Source: JBHEMT01 sp046262435
GTDB lineage: Bacteria > Chloroflexota > Dormibacteria > Aeolococcales > Aeolococcaceae
DNA: 36,508 nucleotides
Direction of reading: 5' to 3'
Assembly (NCBI GenBank): GCA_046262435.1
Contig: JBHEMT010000028.1
Coordinates: 1-36,508 of the forward strand
Translations under genes and position numbers: made by a program
Notes under the pieces: generated by a model
Seen by the model: the letters and a program-made list of their open reading frames with translations, nothing else
What the model was told of the DNA's origin: nothing
Databases searched by the model: none
Shown here: positions 7,141-16,012 of the stretch, one piece after another
Layout: each line of letters opens with the position of its first letter
How positions within the stretch are numbered: position 1 is the stretch's first letter

Positions 7141-10100
7141 GTGGCGGTTGAGATAGCGGCGTCGGCCCTCGAGCTCTTCTCCCCCGGGGCCGGAGAGTGG
7201 TTCGGCTCGACGTTCGGCGAGCCCACCGCGGTGCAGGAACAGGGCTGGCGGAGCGTCGCCGCCGGCCGGCACACGCTGATGTGCGCCCCCACCGGGAGCG
7301 GCAAGACCCTGGCCGCATTCTTCTGGTGTCTGGACCGGCTGAGCCGGGAGCCGCAGCCCGTCGCCCTGGAGCGCTGCCGGGTTCTCTACGTCTCGCCGCT
7401 CAAGGCGCTGACCGTGGATATCGAGCGCAACCTTCGGCCGCCGCTGCGCGGGATCGCACTGGCCGCGGGCCGGCGGGGCGAGGCCGTGCCCGACCTGGTC
7501 GTGGGGGTCCGCACCGGGGACACCCCGGCGAGTGAGCGGCGCGGCATGGAGCGGCACCCACCGGACGTGCTGGTGACCACCCCGGAGTCGCTCTTCCTCC
7601 TGCTCACCAGCGCGGCACGCTCCATGCTGCGCTCGGTGCGCTGGGTGATCATCGATGAGATCCACTCGCTGGCGGCGACCAAGCGGGGCGCCCACCTCGC
7701 CATCTCGCTGGAGCGGCTGAGCCGGCTCACCGCGCAGGACCCGCAACGGGTTGGCCTCTCGGCCACGCAGCGTCCCCTTGATGAGGTGGGACGCTTTCTG
7801 GTGGGCGGCGGCCGCGACTGCGCTGTGGTCGACGCCGGCCGTCTGAAGACCCTGGATATCCGCGTCGAAGTGCCGGTCGAGGACATGGCAACCCTCGCCC
7901 AGTCAGTCCCGCGCAGCGGTCCCGCCGCGGCCATCGGGGCGGATTCAGGGCTGGCGCAGCGCAGCATCTGGCCCGCCATTCATCCGCGCATCCTCGAGCT
8001 GGTGCGCGAGCACCGCTCCACGATCATCTTCGTGAACTCGCGGCGCCTGGCGGAACGGCTCGCCGCCCAGCTCAACGAGCTCGCCGGCGAGGAGCTGGTG
8101 CGGGCCCATCACGGGTCGATCGCCCGCGAGCAGCGCACCCAGATCGAAGACGATCTCAAGGCGGGCCGCATCCCGGCCCTGGTGGCAACCTCCAGCCTCG
8201 AGCTGGGGATCGACATGGGCGCGGTCGACCTGGTGATCCAGGTCGAGTCGCCGACCACCGTGGCGCGCGGCATCCAGCGGATCGGCCGCGCCGGTCACTC
8301 GGTCGGCGCCCCCTCGCGAGGCGTGATTTTGCCCAAGTACCGGGGGGACCTTCTTGAGTGCGCAGCCGTGGTCGAGGGCATGCTCGCCGGCGAGGTCGAG
8401 CTCACCGTTGTGCCGCGCAACCCCATTGACGTGCTGGCCCAGCAGATCGTCGCCATGACCGCCATGGACGAGTGGCCGGTGGCCGAGCTCCGCACCACGG
8501 TCAGCCGCGCCTACCCCTTCGTTGAGCTCGGCGACCGCGGCTTCGAGGGCGTTCTCGACATGCTCGACGGCCGTTATGTCTCCGAAGATTTCGCGGAGCT
8601 GCGACCGCGCATCGTCTACGACCGCAGCGCCGGAACGGTCCGTGGCCGTCAGGGCGCGCAGCGGCTGGCGGTGACCAGCGGAGGCACCATCCCGGACCGC
8701 GGCCTCTACACGGTGAACATCCTCGACGACGGTCGCCGGGTGGGCGAGCTCGACGAGGAGATGGTCTACGAGCTCCGTCCTGGGGAGACGTTCGTACTCG
8801 GCGCCTCCACCTGGAGGGTCGCGGAGATCACCCCGGCGCAGGTGCTGGTGGTTCCGGCGCCGGGGGAGCCGGGGAAGATCGCCTTCTGGCACGGCGACGC
8901 CTTGGGGCGCCCGGTGGAGCTCGGCCTGGCGATGGGCGCCCTGGTCCGCGCCCTGCAGCGCGATGACGAGGCGCGCGCGATGTCCCGGCTGCGCGATCGC
9001 TGCTGCTTCGACGAGCGGGCCGCGCGCAACCTGCTCGCCTACCTGCGCGACCAGCGCGAGTCCGCGGCAGTACCCGATGACCGCACCGTGGTGGTGGAGC
9101 GCTTTCGCGACCAGCTGGGCGATTGGCGGATCTGCGTGCTCACGCCATGGGGCGCAAGGGTTCACGCTCCATGGGCCCTGGTGGTCGAACATCGGCTGCG
9201 TGAGCGGTTCGGGGTCGACGTGCAGAGCATTGCCACCGATGACGGGTTCGCCGTACGGCTGCCTGAGACCGACGAGCTCCCCACCGTCGAGGAGCTGCTG
9301 CTCGACCCCGACGACGTCGCCGAACTGGTGACCGCCAGGTTGCAGGGCTCGGCCCTGTTCGCGGCGAGGTTCCGCGAGAATGCCGCCCGCTCTCTGCTGC
9401 TGCCGCGCCGGCGACCGGGGCAGCGCACCCCGCTGTGGCAGCAGCGGCAGCGCTCCCACGACCTGCTCCAGGTTGCGTCGCGTCACGCCGACTTCCCGAT
9501 CCTCGCCGAGACCTACCGCGAGTGCCTGACCTCGGTTTTCGACATGCCGGCCCTGGTGGACTTGATGCGCCGGCTGCGCAGCCGGGAGGTGCGCACCGTG
9601 GACGTGGAGACACAGAGCTCGTCGCCGTTCGCCGCGTCGCTGCTCTTCGACTACATCGCCCAGTACATGTACGAGGGCGATGCGCCCCTCGCCGAACGGC
9701 GTGCTCAGGCGCTGACCCTCGACCGAGAGCTGCTTGCCGAGCTGCTCGGCAACGACGAGCTGCGCGAACTGCTGGACCCCGAGGCGGTTGGCGAGCTCGA
9801 GCTCGAGCTGCAGGCGCTGGCTGAGGGCCGCGGCGCGCGCACCCCGGACGACGCGGTGGACCTGCTCAGGCGCCTCGGCGACCTCGATGCCACCGAGCTC
9901 GGGGCGCGTGGGGTACAGGCCGCCTGGCTTCCCGCGTTGGAGGCGAGCCGCCGGGTGGTTGCGGTGCGCCTCGCCGGGTCGGTCCGCTGGATCGCCGCAG
10001 AAGATGCCGGCCGGTATCGTGATGCGCTGGGGGTCGCGCTCCCGCTGGGCCTTCCCGATGCCTATCTGGGGACGGCGGTCGAACCGCTTGAGGGGCTGCT

Positions 10101-11526
10101 GCGCCGCTGGGCTCGCACTCACGCTCCCTTCCTCGCCGCTGAGCTGGCTGCGCGGTGGGGGGTGCCGGGGGCGCTCCTCGATGCCGGACTTGGCGCGCTG
10201 GTCGTGGCCGGGGACCTGCTCAGCGGTCAGTTCCGCTCCACCCGTGTCCGGGAGTACTGCGCACCCGACGTGGTCCGATCGCTCCGGCGGCGAAGCCTGG
10301 CCCGGCTGCGCCGCGAGGTGGAGCCGGTGCCGGTGGAGTCGCTGCTCCGCTTCGTTCCGCGCTGGCAGGGGGTGGGCGGCGACGCCCGGGGAATCGAGCG
10401 ATTGCTGGAGTGCATCGACACCCTTCAGGGCGTACCGCTCCCGGTGTCGGTGCTGGAGCGAGACGTCCTCACCGCCCGGGTTGCCCATTACACACCGGGC
10501 CTCCTCGACGCACTGATGTCGGGCGGCGAGGTGGTCTGGGTGGGGCGAGGCGCCCTCGGGGGAGGCGATGGCCGGATCGCCCTGTACCTGCGCGAGACGG
10601 TGGCCCTCCTCGCCCCGCCGCCTGTCGCCGGGAGCGCCCCCGGGAAAATCCAGGACCAGCTCCGCGAGGCGCTGGGACGCCGCGGCGCCTCCTTCTTCCG
10701 CGATCTTCTTGTCCAGACCAGCAGCCGCGATGAGGATGAGGTGCTCGAGGCCCTGTGGGACCTCGTCTGGGCGGGGGAGGTGACCAACGACTCCGCGGCG
10801 CCGCTGCGTGGCCTCGCCGGCGGGCGGCGGCATCGGAGCCGGCCGGGAATGCGCCGGCTCGGCCCGCCCCGCGCCCTGGGCCGTTGGGCGCCCGTTGCCG
10901 ACCTACTGCAGCCGGTCCCCGCTGCCACCCAGCGGCTCGCCGCCCAGGCACGGATCCTGCTCAACCGCCACGGCGTGGTCACCCGTGAGGCGGTGCTCGC
11001 CGACGGGGTACCCGGGGGCTTCGCCGGGATCTACGCGACCCTGCGCCAGCTCGAGGACGCCGGCCGCGTCCGGCGGGGCTACTTCGTCGACGGCCTCGGC
11101 GGATCGCAGTTCGCGCTACCGGGTGCGGTGGACCGGCTGCGCGCAGCCGGCGAGCTCGGGCCCGACCTCCTGGTCCTGGCTGCCACCGACCCCGCCAACC
11201 AGTACGGCGTCACGGTTCCCTGGCCATCGGTGGCCGGGCGGGTGGCCCGCACCGCGGGCGCGTTCGTGGTGCTGGAGTCGGGCCAGCTGCGGCTCTTCGT
11301 GGAGCGCGGCGGCCGCTCCGTGGTCACCTCCGGGGAGGTCGGCTCCGGCGCCGTCGCCGGTCTGGCCACGGTTGCGGCACGGCTGCGCAAGCTCGAGGTG
11401 GTCACCGTCGACGGCACCCCGGTTGCGGCGTCGCCCCTTGGCCCCGCGCTTCGCGAGGTGGGATTCGTGACCACACCGCGCGGGATGATGCTGGTGCCCC
11501 CGAATGCGGGCTGGGGGAACGTCTGA
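7141..11526 (+). CDS. lhr: Lhr-type ATP-dependent DNA helicase (SF2)
   Basis: About 1461 residues, near the length of full bacterial Lhr (about 1500). Numbering from GTG 7141: Walker A APTGSGKT (49-56), motif II DEIH (172-175), motif III SAT (207-209), a second RecA fold with IIFVNSRRLAERLA (near 296) and motif VI QRIGRAGH (near 380). The Lhr core with winged-helix and beta-barrel parts follows, and then the long C-terminal region that bacterial Lhr proteins share. Lhr translocates 3'-5' on ssDNA and unwinds RNA:DNA hybrids; in actinobacteria it belongs to the DNA damage response. The start is uncertain: GTG 7114 is also possible and neither has a clear ribosome site. The Nei-type glycosylase begins two bases after its stop, a pairing known from mycobacteria, supporting a joint repair role. 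Confidence 0.93.
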   Translation: MAVEIAASALELFSPGAGEWFGSTFGEPTAVQEQGWRSVAAGRHTLMCAPTGSGKTLAAFFWCLDRLSREPQPVALERCRVLYVSPLKALTVDIERNLRPPLRGIALAAGRRGEAVPDLVVGVRTGDTPASERRGMERHPPDVLVTTPESLFLLLTSAARSMLRSVRWVIIDEIHSLAATKRGAHLAISLERLSRLTAQDPQRVGLSATQRPLDEVGRFLVGGGRDCAVVDAGRLKTLDIRVEVPVEDMATLAQSVPRSGPAAAIGADSGLAQRSIWPAIHPRILELVREHRSTIIFVNSRRLAERLAAQLNELAGEELVRAHHGSIAREQRTQIEDDLKAGRIPALVATSSLELGIDMGAVDLVIQVESPTTVARGIQRIGRAGHSVGAPSRGVILPKYRGDLLECAAVVEGMLAGEVELTVVPRNPIDVLAQQIVAMTAMDEWPVAELRTTVSRAYPFVELGDRGFEGVLDMLDGRYVSEDFAELRPRIVYDRSAGTVRGRQGAQRLAVTSGGTIPDRGLYTVNILDDGRRVGELDEEMVYELRPGETFVLGASTWRVAEITPAQVLVVPAPGEPGKIAFWHGDALGRPVELGLAMGALVRALQRDDEARAMSRLRDRCCFDERAARNLLAYLRDQRESAAVPDDRTVVVERFRDQLGDWRICVLTPWGARVHAPWALVVEHRLRERFGVDVQSIATDDGFAVRLPETDELPTVEELLLDPDDVAELVTARLQGSALFAARFRENAARSLLLPRRRPGQRTPLWQQRQRSHDLLQVASRHADFPILAETYRECLTSVFDMPALVDLMRRLRSREVRTVDVETQSSSPFAASLLFDYIAQYMYEGDAPLAERRAQALTLDRELLAELLGNDELRELLDPEAVGELELELQALAEGRGARTPDDAVDLLRRLGDLDATELGARGVQAAWLPALEASRRVVAVRLAGSVRWIAAEDAGRYRDALGVALPLGLPDAYLGTAVEPLEGLLRRWARTHAPFLAAELAARWGVPGALLDAGLGALVVAGDLLSGQFRSTRVREYCAPDVVRSLRRRSLARLRREVEPVPVESLLRFVPRWQGVGGDARGIERLLECIDTLQGVPLPVSVLERDVLTARVAHYTPGLLDALMSGGEVVWVGRGALGGGDGRIALYLRETVALLAPPPVAGSAPGKIQDQLREALGRRGASFFRDLLVQTSSRDEDEVLEALWDLVWAGEVTNDSAAPLRGLAGGRRHRSRPGMRRLGPPRALGRWAPVADLLQPVPAATQRLAAQARILLNRHGVVTREAVLADGVPGGFAGIYATLRQLEDAGRVRRGYFVDGLGGSQFALPGAVDRLRAAGELGPDLLVLAATDPANQYGVTVPWPSVAGRVARTAGAFVVLESGQLRLFVERGGRSVVTSGEVGSGAVAGLATVAARLRKLEVVTVDGTPVAASPLGPALREVGFVTTPRGMMLVPPNAGWGNV

Positions 11527-11527
11527 G

Positions 11528-12331
11528 GTGCCCAAGGGCGACACCATCTGGCGGACCGCCGCGGCGCTGCGGCCGCGCCTGGTCGGCCGCCGGGTGCTTG
11601 CCGCTCGCCCCGCCGGGATCGGCCGGCTTGCGCAGCGCACCGTGACTGCCGTCGAGGCGCGCGGCAAGCACCTGCTGATCCGCTTTGAGGGCGGTTGGAC
11701 GCTCCACTCGCACATGCGCATGAGCGGGTCCTGGCACCTCTACCAACCGGGTGAGCGCTGGCAGCGGCCCGAGCGTCAGGCACGCGCCGTCCTCGAGTGC
11801 GCCGACGTGGTGGCGGTCTGTTTCAACGCCCCGGTCGTCGACGTGGTCAGGGACGACACCACAGCGGTGGCCCACCTCGGCCCCGATATCCTGGCCGACC
11901 CCTTCGACCTCGACGAGGTGGTGCGCCGTGCCGCGCTGGCCGATGCGCCGACCGTCGGCGAACTCCTCCTCGACCAACGAGTATGTGCAGGAATCGGCAA
12001 CATCTATCGGTGCGACAGCCTATGGGTCCTGCGGCTCAACCCATGGTCGGCGCCCGGGGAGATCGCTGAGGACGAGCTGCGGCGATGCTACGCCACGGCG
12101 CGCGACCTGATGCGCCATGCCCTGGGTGCGGCCGGCCAGCGGCCCCTCGTCCACGGGCGCAGTGGCCGCCCCTGTCCACGCTGCGGCAGGCCGGTTGCGA
12201 TGCGCGCCCAGGGGCACCAGGCACGCCTGGTGTACTGGTGCCGCCACTGCCAGGGCACTGCTCCGCGGCCGGTGAGTCGCGCCCCGGTCGAGCCCGGTCC
12301 GATCAGGCGCAGGGCCGGCACGGGACAATAG
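11528..12331 (+). CDS. nei: Fpg/Nei-family DNA glycosylase, Nei2-like, with Glu3-to-Lys change
   Basis: About 267 residues. The GTG start at 11528 places Pro at position 2, the catalytic Schiff-base nucleophile of the family, followed by KGDTIW where the family has (E)GDTVW. The Glu that assists base release is therefore Lys (codon AAG). Other hallmarks are kept: beta-hairpin Lys47 in RGKHLL, a helix-two-turn-helix with LLDQRVCAGIGNIY (147-160), and a zinc finger with C216, C219, C238 and C241. The overall sequence is closest to mycobacterial Nei2, which also neighbours Lhr. Expected role: excision of oxidised pyrimidines with AP lyase activity. With Lys3 the glycosylase step may be altered while AP lyase chemistry could remain. 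Two bases separate it from lhr; the HAD gene starts five bases after its stop. Confidence 0.9.
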   Translation: MPKGDTIWRTAAALRPRLVGRRVLAARPAGIGRLAQRTVTAVEARGKHLLIRFEGGWTLHSHMRMSGSWHLYQPGERWQRPERQARAVLECADVVAVCFNAPVVDVVRDDTTAVAHLGPDILADPFDLDEVVRRAALADAPTVGELLLDQRVCAGIGNIYRCDSLWVLRLNPWSAPGEIAEDELRRCYATARDLMRHALGAAGQRPLVHGRSGRPCPRCGRPVAMRAQGHQARLVYWCRHCQGTAPRPVSRAPVEPGPIRRRAGTGQ

Positions 12332-12336
12332 GCGCA

Positions 12337-13050
12337 ATGGTCCTGCGCATTCTCGCCTCCGACTTCGACGGAACGCTGGCGAAGGACGGGGAGGTGGCCC
12401 CCGAGTGCACCGCGGCCCTGCGACGGTGGAAGCGCGCCGGTGGCAAGCTGCTGCTGATCACCGGCCGAGAACTTGACGACCTTGTCCGCATCTACCCAGA
12501 TCTCGGGCTCTGGGACCTGGCCGTGGTGGAGAATGGCGCGGTACTTCTCACCCCGGCCAGCGGCGCGGTGGAGCTGCTCGGCGAGCCGCCCACTGCCGAG
12601 CTGCTCGACCAGCTGCGCGCCGCGGGGGTGCGACCCCTCTCCCACGGGCGGGTGATCCTGGCCAGCTTTGAGCCGATGCGCGAGCGGATCCGCAAGGTGC
12701 TCCGCTCCGCCGGGGTGGAGCGCGACCTGATCGGCAACAAGGGCTCACTGATGGTGCTGCCCCATGGGGTCAACAAGTCGAGCGGCCTGACCCGCGCGCT
12801 CCGTGTCCTCGGCGGCGCTGCGGAGGAGACCGTGGGCCTGGGCGACGCCGAGAACGACCTCGGCTTCATGGCGATGTGTGGTCTCAGCGTGGCCCCCGCC
12901 AACGCCCTTGTCAGCGTCAAGCGGGTCGCCGGGATGGTCACCGCCGGCCGTCACGGCGTCGGCATCGCTCAGGCCATCGACGACCTGCTCGACCAGGGCC
13001 GGGGCCCAGAGGGCACCGCGCCCAACCCGGCGGTCAGCTCGGTCCGCTGA
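12337..13050 (+). CDS. HAD-superfamily (Cof/IIB-like) phosphatase
   Basis: 237 residues. Motif I DFDGTL with nucleophile D9 and acid/base D11; motif II Thr in LLITGR (near residue 45); Lys in the NKGS block; motif IV GLGDAENDLGF. The position of the cap between motifs II and III is typical of the IIB (Cof-type) branch, which dephosphorylates sugar phosphates and similar small metabolites. The substrate cannot be read from the sequence. It starts five bases after the glycosylase stop, so it is probably the last gene of the lhr-nei transcript, although no repair role is known for this family. It converges on malQ with nine bases between the stops and no visible terminator. Confidence 0.85.
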   Translation: MVLRILASDFDGTLAKDGEVAPECTAALRRWKRAGGKLLLITGRELDDLVRIYPDLGLWDLAVVENGAVLLTPASGAVELLGEPPTAELLDQLRAAGVRPLSHGRVILASFEPMRERIRKVLRSAGVERDLIGNKGSLMVLPHGVNKSSGLTRALRVLGGAAEETVGLGDAENDLGFMAMCGLSVAPANALVSVKRVAGMVTAGRHGVGIAQAIDDLLDQGRGPEGTAPNPAVSSVR

Positions 13051-13059
13051 GCCGATCAA

Positions 13060-14922
13060 TCAACCCCGGCGCAGGCTGGTGGCGATGTCTGCCGCCAATG
13101 GCAGTTTCTCGAGCTCCTCAAGCGGAACCGGCAGCGCCTGCGACCAGTTGGGCCACTGGCTCTCCGTGGTGCCGGGCATGTTGGGTCGCTCCGGCACCGC
13201 GGCGACGTCCTCGAGCCCGGCGCAGAGCAGCAGCGAAGGCGAGCGGCCGAGCGCTGCATAGACTCCAGAGACAGCCTGCGCCGGGGTGGCCTGACCGCGG
13301 AGACCCGCGACCCGCTGCAGTCGATGCCGGACGCGCTCCTCCTCCACCTGGTTGGGCTCGCGGCCGGCGGCGCGCTGCGCGTCGAGGTCGGCGCCACTCC
13401 ACACCCCGGCCACGGTGGGCAGGTCATGCGTGCTGACCGCGCTCATCGCCCTGCGCGGATACCGGCCCGGAGTGCCATCCTCGAACCACACCAGCCGGTA
13501 GGAGAGGACGTTGCGAGCCCCGAGGCGGCGGCGAACTCCCGGCTCCACGGTGCCGAGGTCCTCGCCGACCACCGGTACCCCGGCGCGCGATGCCTCGATG
13601 GCGAGGAGGTCGAGGAGGTCGTCAGCCGGGTAGCGCACGTAGGTGCCCGAGGCCGCGGCCGCGCCGTCGGGCACCCAGAACAGGCGGAACAGGCCCATCA
13701 CGTGGTCGATGCGCAGGCCACCGGCGTGGCGCAGCGCCGCCCGGATGATGTCGATGAACGGCTTGTAGTGCCGGGCGCGCAGCCGCCACGGGTCGAACGG
13801 GGGAAGACCCCAGCTCTGCCCCAGCACATTGAATGTGTCCGGGGGTGCCCCCACGCCGAAGCCGCCGGCCAGAACATCCTGCAAGAGCCATCCGTCGGCA
13901 CCGTTGGGGTTGACCCCGATCGCCAGGTCCTGCATTGGCGCCACACCTGCCGCGGCAACGGCGCCCAGCTGCTCGTCGAGCAGCCACTGGAGCCACGCGT
14001 GGAAACGCACGCGTTCACCGTCCCGGGTGCGGACGTCCCGCACCGCGGCATTGCCGGGGTGGCGCAGTTCGGCGGGCCACTCCCGCCACCCGGCACCGTG
14101 GCGCTCGGCAAGGACGCAGTACACCGCGTAGTCGAGCAGGTCATCGCCCTCGGCTGCCAGATACCGCTCGAAAGCCGGCGGGGGGATGCCGGCTGCGAAG
14201 ACCAGCTCGAGGGCGCGTAGCTTGAGCCGCCAGACGGCGTCGCGGTCGATGCGGCGGTCGGCGTTGAGCGCGCGGCCCGCCGCGGCCAGGTGGGCGAGCT
14301 CGGCCACCCCGGCGGCGCCGGGTACCTGCTCAACCCGCAGGTAGAGCGGGCTGCGATAGCGCCGGCTGCTCGGAAAATAGGGGCTCGGCTCCTGATGGGC
14401 CACGGGCGCCGGCGCGTGCAGCGGGTTGACCAGGAGGAGCCCCGCGCCGAGCGTCGCCGACCAGCGGCTCAGCTCGCGCAGGTCGGCGAGGTCGCCGACC
14501 CCCCAGCTGGCGGCGGAGCGGACCGCGTAGAGCTGTGCAGCCCAGCCCCATGCCTGACCCGGCAGCGGACAGCGTCCCGGCGAGACCGCAAGCTGGATGG
14601 GTCTGGCGGCGGCCGGGTCGTGCAGCGTGTGGTAGCCGGTGGGAAGGTCGCGGGGTAGCCGCCGCAGGCCTGAAAGAACGCGGCCGTCCTCGGTCTCGAT
14701 CTCCACCGGCCGCTGGAAACGCAGCGGTCTGCCCTGGCGGACGATGCGCATTCCCGCCAGTGGGGGCGGGGCATCGGCCTCGCAGGCGCCGAGTGCGCCC
14801 TCGATGGCGGCGAGCGTGTCCGGCGGCGCGTCGCGCCAACGCTTGCCCGAGTCGAGAAAGCGGGTCGCGATGCCCCAGCGCTCGGCTCGGTCCGGCGCCG
14901 CGGCCGGGCGCCGGGCGGTCAC
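13060..14922 (-). CDS. malQ: 4-alpha-glucanotransferase (amylomaltase)
   Basis: About 620 residues from GTG 14922 (VTARRPAAAP); an in-frame extension to 15015 would overlap the upstream gene. GH77 enzyme that moves alpha-1,4-glucan segments between maltodextrins during glycogen or maltose metabolism in the cytoplasm. Visible GH77 catalytic blocks: nucleophile D406 in GGLRIDHVMG, acid/base E454 in VGEDLGTVEPG, and the transition-state Asp in STHDLPTVAGVW (H499-D500). The N-terminal half carries the MalQ-type beta-rich region and the WGVGDLADL block. The gene lies 22 bases downstream of the HD-GYP regulator stop and is probably co-transcribed with it. No other maltodextrin or glycogen gene is nearby. 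Confidence 0.93.
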   Translation of the reverse strand: MTARRPAAAPDRAERWGIATRFLDSGKRWRDAPPDTLAAIEGALGACEADAPPPLAGMRIVRQGRPLRFQRPVEIETEDGRVLSGLRRLPRDLPTGYHTLHDPAAARPIQLAVSPGRCPLPGQAWGWAAQLYAVRSAASWGVGDLADLRELSRWSATLGAGLLLVNPLHAPAPVAHQEPSPYFPSSRRYRSPLYLRVEQVPGAAGVAELAHLAAAGRALNADRRIDRDAVWRLKLRALELVFAAGIPPPAFERYLAAEGDDLLDYAVYCVLAERHGAGWREWPAELRHPGNAAVRDVRTRDGERVRFHAWLQWLLDEQLGAVAAAGVAPMQDLAIGVNPNGADGWLLQDVLAGGFGVGAPPDTFNVLGQSWGLPPFDPWRLRARHYKPFIDIIRAALRHAGGLRIDHVMGLFRLFWVPDGAAAASGTYVRYPADDLLDLLAIEASRAGVPVVGEDLGTVEPGVRRRLGARNVLSYRLVWFEDGTPGRYPRRAMSAVSTHDLPTVAGVWSGADLDAQRAAGREPNQVEEERVRHRLQRVAGLRGQATPAQAVSGVYAALGRSPSLLLCAGLEDVAAVPERPNMPGTTESQWPNWSQALPVPLEELEKLPLAADIATSLRRG

Positions 14923-14944
14923 CCGGCGGCCATGTCGACCTGGG

Positions 14945-16012
14945 TCAGGCCATGCGCATTGCCGGGGCCCGAGGCAGCGATGGGCCAAGCCAGAATCCCG
15001 CCGGGTCGCCGGCATGTTCGGCCGGGGTCCTGGCTCCGCTCGTGGATCGGCTCATCTCCGGGGTGAGGCTCGCAAGAAAGGCGTCGACGCAGTCGCCGTC
15101 GAACTGACGGCCGCGCAACCCGCGCAATTCTTCCACGATGTACTCCACCGGCAGTGCGGCCTGGTACGGCCGGCCGCTGCGCATCACGTCGAAGGCGTCG
15201 ACGACGGAGACGATGCGCGCGCCGAGCGGGATGCGCGATCCCATGAGACCGCCGGGGTAACCAGAGCCGTCGACATGTTCGTGATGGTGCCGGACGATTT
15301 GCCGAACCTCACGCCAGGCCTCGATGTCCTCGAGGATCTCGGCTCCGATCACCGGGTGCCGGCGCATCACGTCGGTCTCCTCGGCGGTGAGCGGTCCGGG
15401 CTTGCGCAGCAGGGCCTCGGGGATGGCCACCTTGCCGAGGTCATGCAGGCAGGCCCCGAGCCGGATATGCCCCCGGACGAGGATGTCCAGGCCAAGCGCG
15501 CAAGCAGTGGCATCGGCCAGCTGTACCAGCCGCTCGCAGTGGTCGGAGGTGGAGATGTCCTTCGCCTCGAGGGTGTTGGCCAGCAGCATCGTGAATCGCT
15601 CAAGCATGGGAGCGAGCAGGCGCAACCGCAGCGACTCCGTGGAGATGGCTCGGCGCTCCATCGCACTGGCCACGACGGTGAGCAGATGCTCCGCCTTGAA
15701 CGGCTTGGGGATGAAGTTGACCGCCCCGGCCGCCATGGCGCGCATCGCCAGGTCGAGGTCATGCATCGCGGTGACCACAACGCAGGGGAGGGCGGGGTCG
15801 ACGCGGCGAGCCGCAGTGATCACCGCGATGCCGTCGGCTCCCGGCATCTGCTGGTCGGTGACCACCACGTCGAGTGCCGCCCCCCCGGTGAGGGCGCGGA
15901 TCGCCTCCATGCCATCAACCGCGAGGACGACGTCGTAGCCGCCTCCCTCCAGGCAGCGCTGTAGGAGCCGGCGGACAAGCGGGTCGTCCTCGGCGACCAG
16001 CACACGGGGCAT
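14945..16012 (-). CDS. Response regulator with HD-GYP output domain
   Basis: 355 residues. Receiver domain 1-120: D9/D10 acidic pocket, phosphoacceptor D53 in VTDQQMPGADG, T81 and K103. HD-GYP domain about 140-325: H158, HD pair H190-D191 with K194, H219, HHHEHVDGSGYPGGL (242-256) and D272 in VDAFDVM. All metal-ligand and GYP positions are present, so a working cyclic-di-GMP phosphodiesterase (yielding pGpG/GMP) is expected, switched by phosphorylation of D53. Start ATG 16012 has GGAGG six bases upstream and is secure. A tail of about 35 residues rich in Ala/Pro/Arg follows the domain. No kinase is adjacent on this strand; no GGDEF protein is in the window. It is apparently co-transcribed with malQ. 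Confidence 0.93.
   Translation of the reverse strand: MPRVLVAEDDPLVRRLLQRCLEGGGYDVVLAVDGMEAIRALTGGAALDVVVTDQQMPGADGIAVITAARRVDPALPCVVVTAMHDLDLAMRAMAAGAVNFIPKPFKAEHLLTVVASAMERRAISTESLRLRLLAPMLERFTMLLANTLEAKDISTSDHCERLVQLADATACALGLDILVRGHIRLGACLHDLGKVAIPEALLRKPGPLTAEETDVMRRHPVIGAEILEDIEAWREVRQIVRHHHEHVDGSGYPGGLMGSRIPLGARIVSVVDAFDVMRSGRPYQAALPVEYIVEELRGLRGRQFDGDCVDAFLASLTPEMSRSTSGARTPAEHAGDPAGFWLGPSLPRAPAMRMA

Noticed and set aside
7945..10833. Long minus-strand open frame of about 960 codons opposite the helicase gene
   Set aside because: Lhr motifs are clear on the plus strand; the antisense product has only low-complexity composition.
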